Below, piece after piece: positions 21,660 to 23,018 of a stretch of 23,018 nucleotides of DNA. The DNA is taken from assembly GCA_937958315.1 (NCBI GenBank), contig CALFGH010000209.1:1-23018 (forward strand), in the 5' to 3' direction. The notes under the pieces were generated by a model that was given only the letters and a program-made list of their open reading frames with translations, was not told the origin of the DNA and searched no databases. The stretch comes from an uncultured Collinsella sp. GTDB lineage: Bacteria; Actinomycetota; Coriobacteriia; Coriobacteriales; Coriobacteriaceae. The first letter of the stretch is position 1. The number at the start of each line of letters is the position of its first letter. The position numbers and the translations under genes were made by a program.

Positions 21660-23018
21660 GTGACCTACGCATACACTGCCACTGAGCGCAAGCGCGTCAG
21701 CTTCGGGAAAATCCCGGAGGCCATGGAGCTCCCCAACCTTATCTCTGTTCAAAGGGAATCCTTTGAGCGTTTTAAGGACGAGGGCCTTCGTGAGGCGTTC
21801 AAGGAATCCAGCCCCATCCAGAGCCAGAACCATGTTCTCGAGGTTACCTTCGGCGAGCATCAGTTCGGCGATCCCGCGCACACCGTCGAGGAGTGCCGCG
21901 AGAAGGACATGACCTATCAGGCCCCGCTTCTGACTGACGTCCGTCTCACCAACAAGGAGACCGGCGAGATCAAGGAGCAGCTCGTCTTTATGGGCGACTT
22001 CCCCATGATGACCGATCAGGGCACCTTCATCATCAACGGTACCGAGCGTATCGTCGTCTCGCAGCTCGTCCGCTCCCCGGGCGTGTACTACAGCTCCGAG
22101 ATGGATTCGGGCAAGCAGATCTACAAGGCCCAGATCATCCCGTCCCGCGGTGCATGGCTTGAGTTTGAGGTCGACAAGCGCGACCAGCTCATGGTCTCCA
22201 TCGACCGTAAGCGCAAGCAGAGCGCCACGATGTTCCTGCGCGCCCTTGGCATCGCCGTCACCAACGACGACATCATCGAGCTGCTCGGCAACTCCGATGT
22301 GATCAAGCGCACCTTGGAGCGCGACACCGCCCTCACCCGCGAGGACGCCCTCATCGAGATCTACCGTCGCCTGCGCCCGGGCGAGCCTCCCACCGTGGAC
22401 GCTTCCCGCAGCCTGCTCGAGGGCCTGCTCTTCAACCCGCAGCGCTACGATCTGGCCCGCGTCGGTCGTTACAAGGTCAACAAGAAGCTCAACCTCACCA
22501 CCGAGGAAGAGGTCACGGTGCTCACCGACGAGGATATCGTCGCGACGCTGCGCTACCTGCTGTCCCTCGCTGCCGGCGAGCAGGGCTTCAAGGTCGACGA
22601 CATCGACCACTTTGGCAACCGCCGCATCCGCACCGTCGGCGAGCTCGTCGCCAACCAGTTCCGTATCGGCATGAGCCGTATGGAGCGCGTCGTCCGTGAG
22701 CGCATGAGCTCCCAGGACATCGACGAGATCACCCCGCAGTCGCTCATCAACATCCGTCCGATTGTGGCCTCTATCAAGGAGTTCTTCGGTTCCTCGCAGC
22801 TCTCGCAGTTCATGGACCAGGCAAACCCCCTGACCGGTCTGACCCACAAGCGCCGTCTGTCCGCACTCGGCCCCGGCGGTCTTGCCGGCCACAAGTCGGG
22901 CTCCAGCCGCCGCACCAACGTGCCGACGGCCGTCCGCGACGTTCACAACTCGCACTACAGCCGCATGTGCCCGATCGAGACCCCCGAAGGCCCCAACATC
23001 GGCCTGATCTCCTATCTG
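21660..23018 (+). CDS. rpoB: DNA-directed RNA polymerase subunit beta, 3' end beyond window
   Basis: The beta subunit forms half of the RNA polymerase active-site cleft. The first 453 codons are present. The GTG at 21660 follows AAGGAGG with nine bases between and gives VTYAYTATERKRVSFGKIPEAMELPNLISVQRESFERF. Visible are the lobe region (MGDFPMMTDQGTFIINGTERIVVSQLVRSPGVYY) and the rifampicin-resistance region from FFGSSQLSQFMDQ (about 374-386) to THKRRLSALGPGGL. At the position of E. coli Asn518 this protein has Ala388. After GPGGL the stretch AGHKSGSSRRTNVPTA (409-424) replaces the eight residues usual there (TRERAGFE in E. coli), an apparent 8-residue expansion of fork loop 2; the frame resumes with VRDVHNSHYSRMCPIETPEGPN. 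It has its own promoter downstream of the galU terminator. Confidence 0.98.
   Translation, partial: MTYAYTATERKRVSFGKIPEAMELPNLISVQRESFERFKDEGLREAFKESSPIQSQNHVLEVTFGEHQFGDPAHTVEECREKDMTYQAPLLTDVRLTNKETGEIKEQLVFMGDFPMMTDQGTFIINGTERIVVSQLVRSPGVYYSSEMDSGKQIYKAQIIPSRGAWLEFEVDKRDQLMVSIDRKRKQSATMFLRALGIAVTNDDIIELLGNSDVIKRTLERDTALTREDALIEIYRRLRPGEPPTVDASRSLLEGLLFNPQRYDLARVGRYKVNKKLNLTTEEEVTVLTDEDIVATLRYLLSLAAGEQGFKVDDIDHFGNRRIRTVGELVANQFRIGMSRMERVVRERMSSQDIDEITPQSLINIRPIVASIKEFFGSSQLSQFMDQANPLTGLTHKRRLSALGPGGLAGHKSGSSRRTNVPTAVRDVHNSHYSRMCPIETPEGPNIGLISYL

Noticed and set aside
21588..22955. A 455-codon open frame opposite rpoB
   Set aside because: It is the antisense of the rpoB start, whose product is unmistakable.

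Overview
The window looks like a chromosomal segment from a high-GC Gram-positive gut actinobacterium of the class Coriobacteriia, most probably Collinsella or a close relative. This rests on the GC-rich codon use, the actinobacterial-type RpoB N-terminus with a GTG start, Shine-Dalgarno-led genes throughout, and the mix of fermentative, peptide/amino-acid and iron functions. The genus is an inference from style and content, not from a search.

Left part (1-5876, all minus strand): a three-gene ABC importer of the TrpX/TrpY/TrpZ-like type (lipoprotein, permease, ATPase cut by the window edge), then a WYL-type regulator, asparaginyl-tRNA synthetase (asnS) and a stand-alone PTS glucose-type IIA protein. 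asnS and the IIA gene each end in a recognisable hairpin terminator.

Middle part (6121-10525): an alpha/beta-hydrolase (plus), then a divergent locus made of a GntR/FCD regulator (minus) facing a dimethylarginine dimethylaminohydrolase (DDAH)-like enzyme and an APC-family amino-acid transporter (plus). A perfect 14-bp palindrome of the GntR/FCD type lies between the divergent genes. The locus reads as a small regulated module for guanidino-amino-acid (methylated arginine or arginine) use.

Next (10526-16751, plus): a FeoA-FeoB fusion for ferrous iron uptake behind two tandem 17-bp repeats with the look of a metalloregulator operator; a SotB-like MFS exporter whose promoter overlaps the feoAB terminator; a long hairpin repeat; a GH13 glycosidase; and a DNA-deoxyinosine glycosylase-like gene 3 bp behind it. 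A convergent unknown gene (minus) and a class I/II aminotransferase (plus) follow.

Right part (18643-23018, plus): a 205-bp nested palindromic element directly abuts the rplJ promoter, followed by an L10 leader with an attenuator-like terminator, rplJ, rplL with a strong terminator, galU with a UUCG-loop terminator, and the first 453 codons of rpoB. galU splits the usual rplJL-rpoBC block, and rplKA are not immediately upstream. RpoB carries an apparent 8-residue expansion of fork loop 2 next to the rifampicin-resistance region. No tRNA, rRNA, CRISPR array, prophage or complete insertion sequence was seen.
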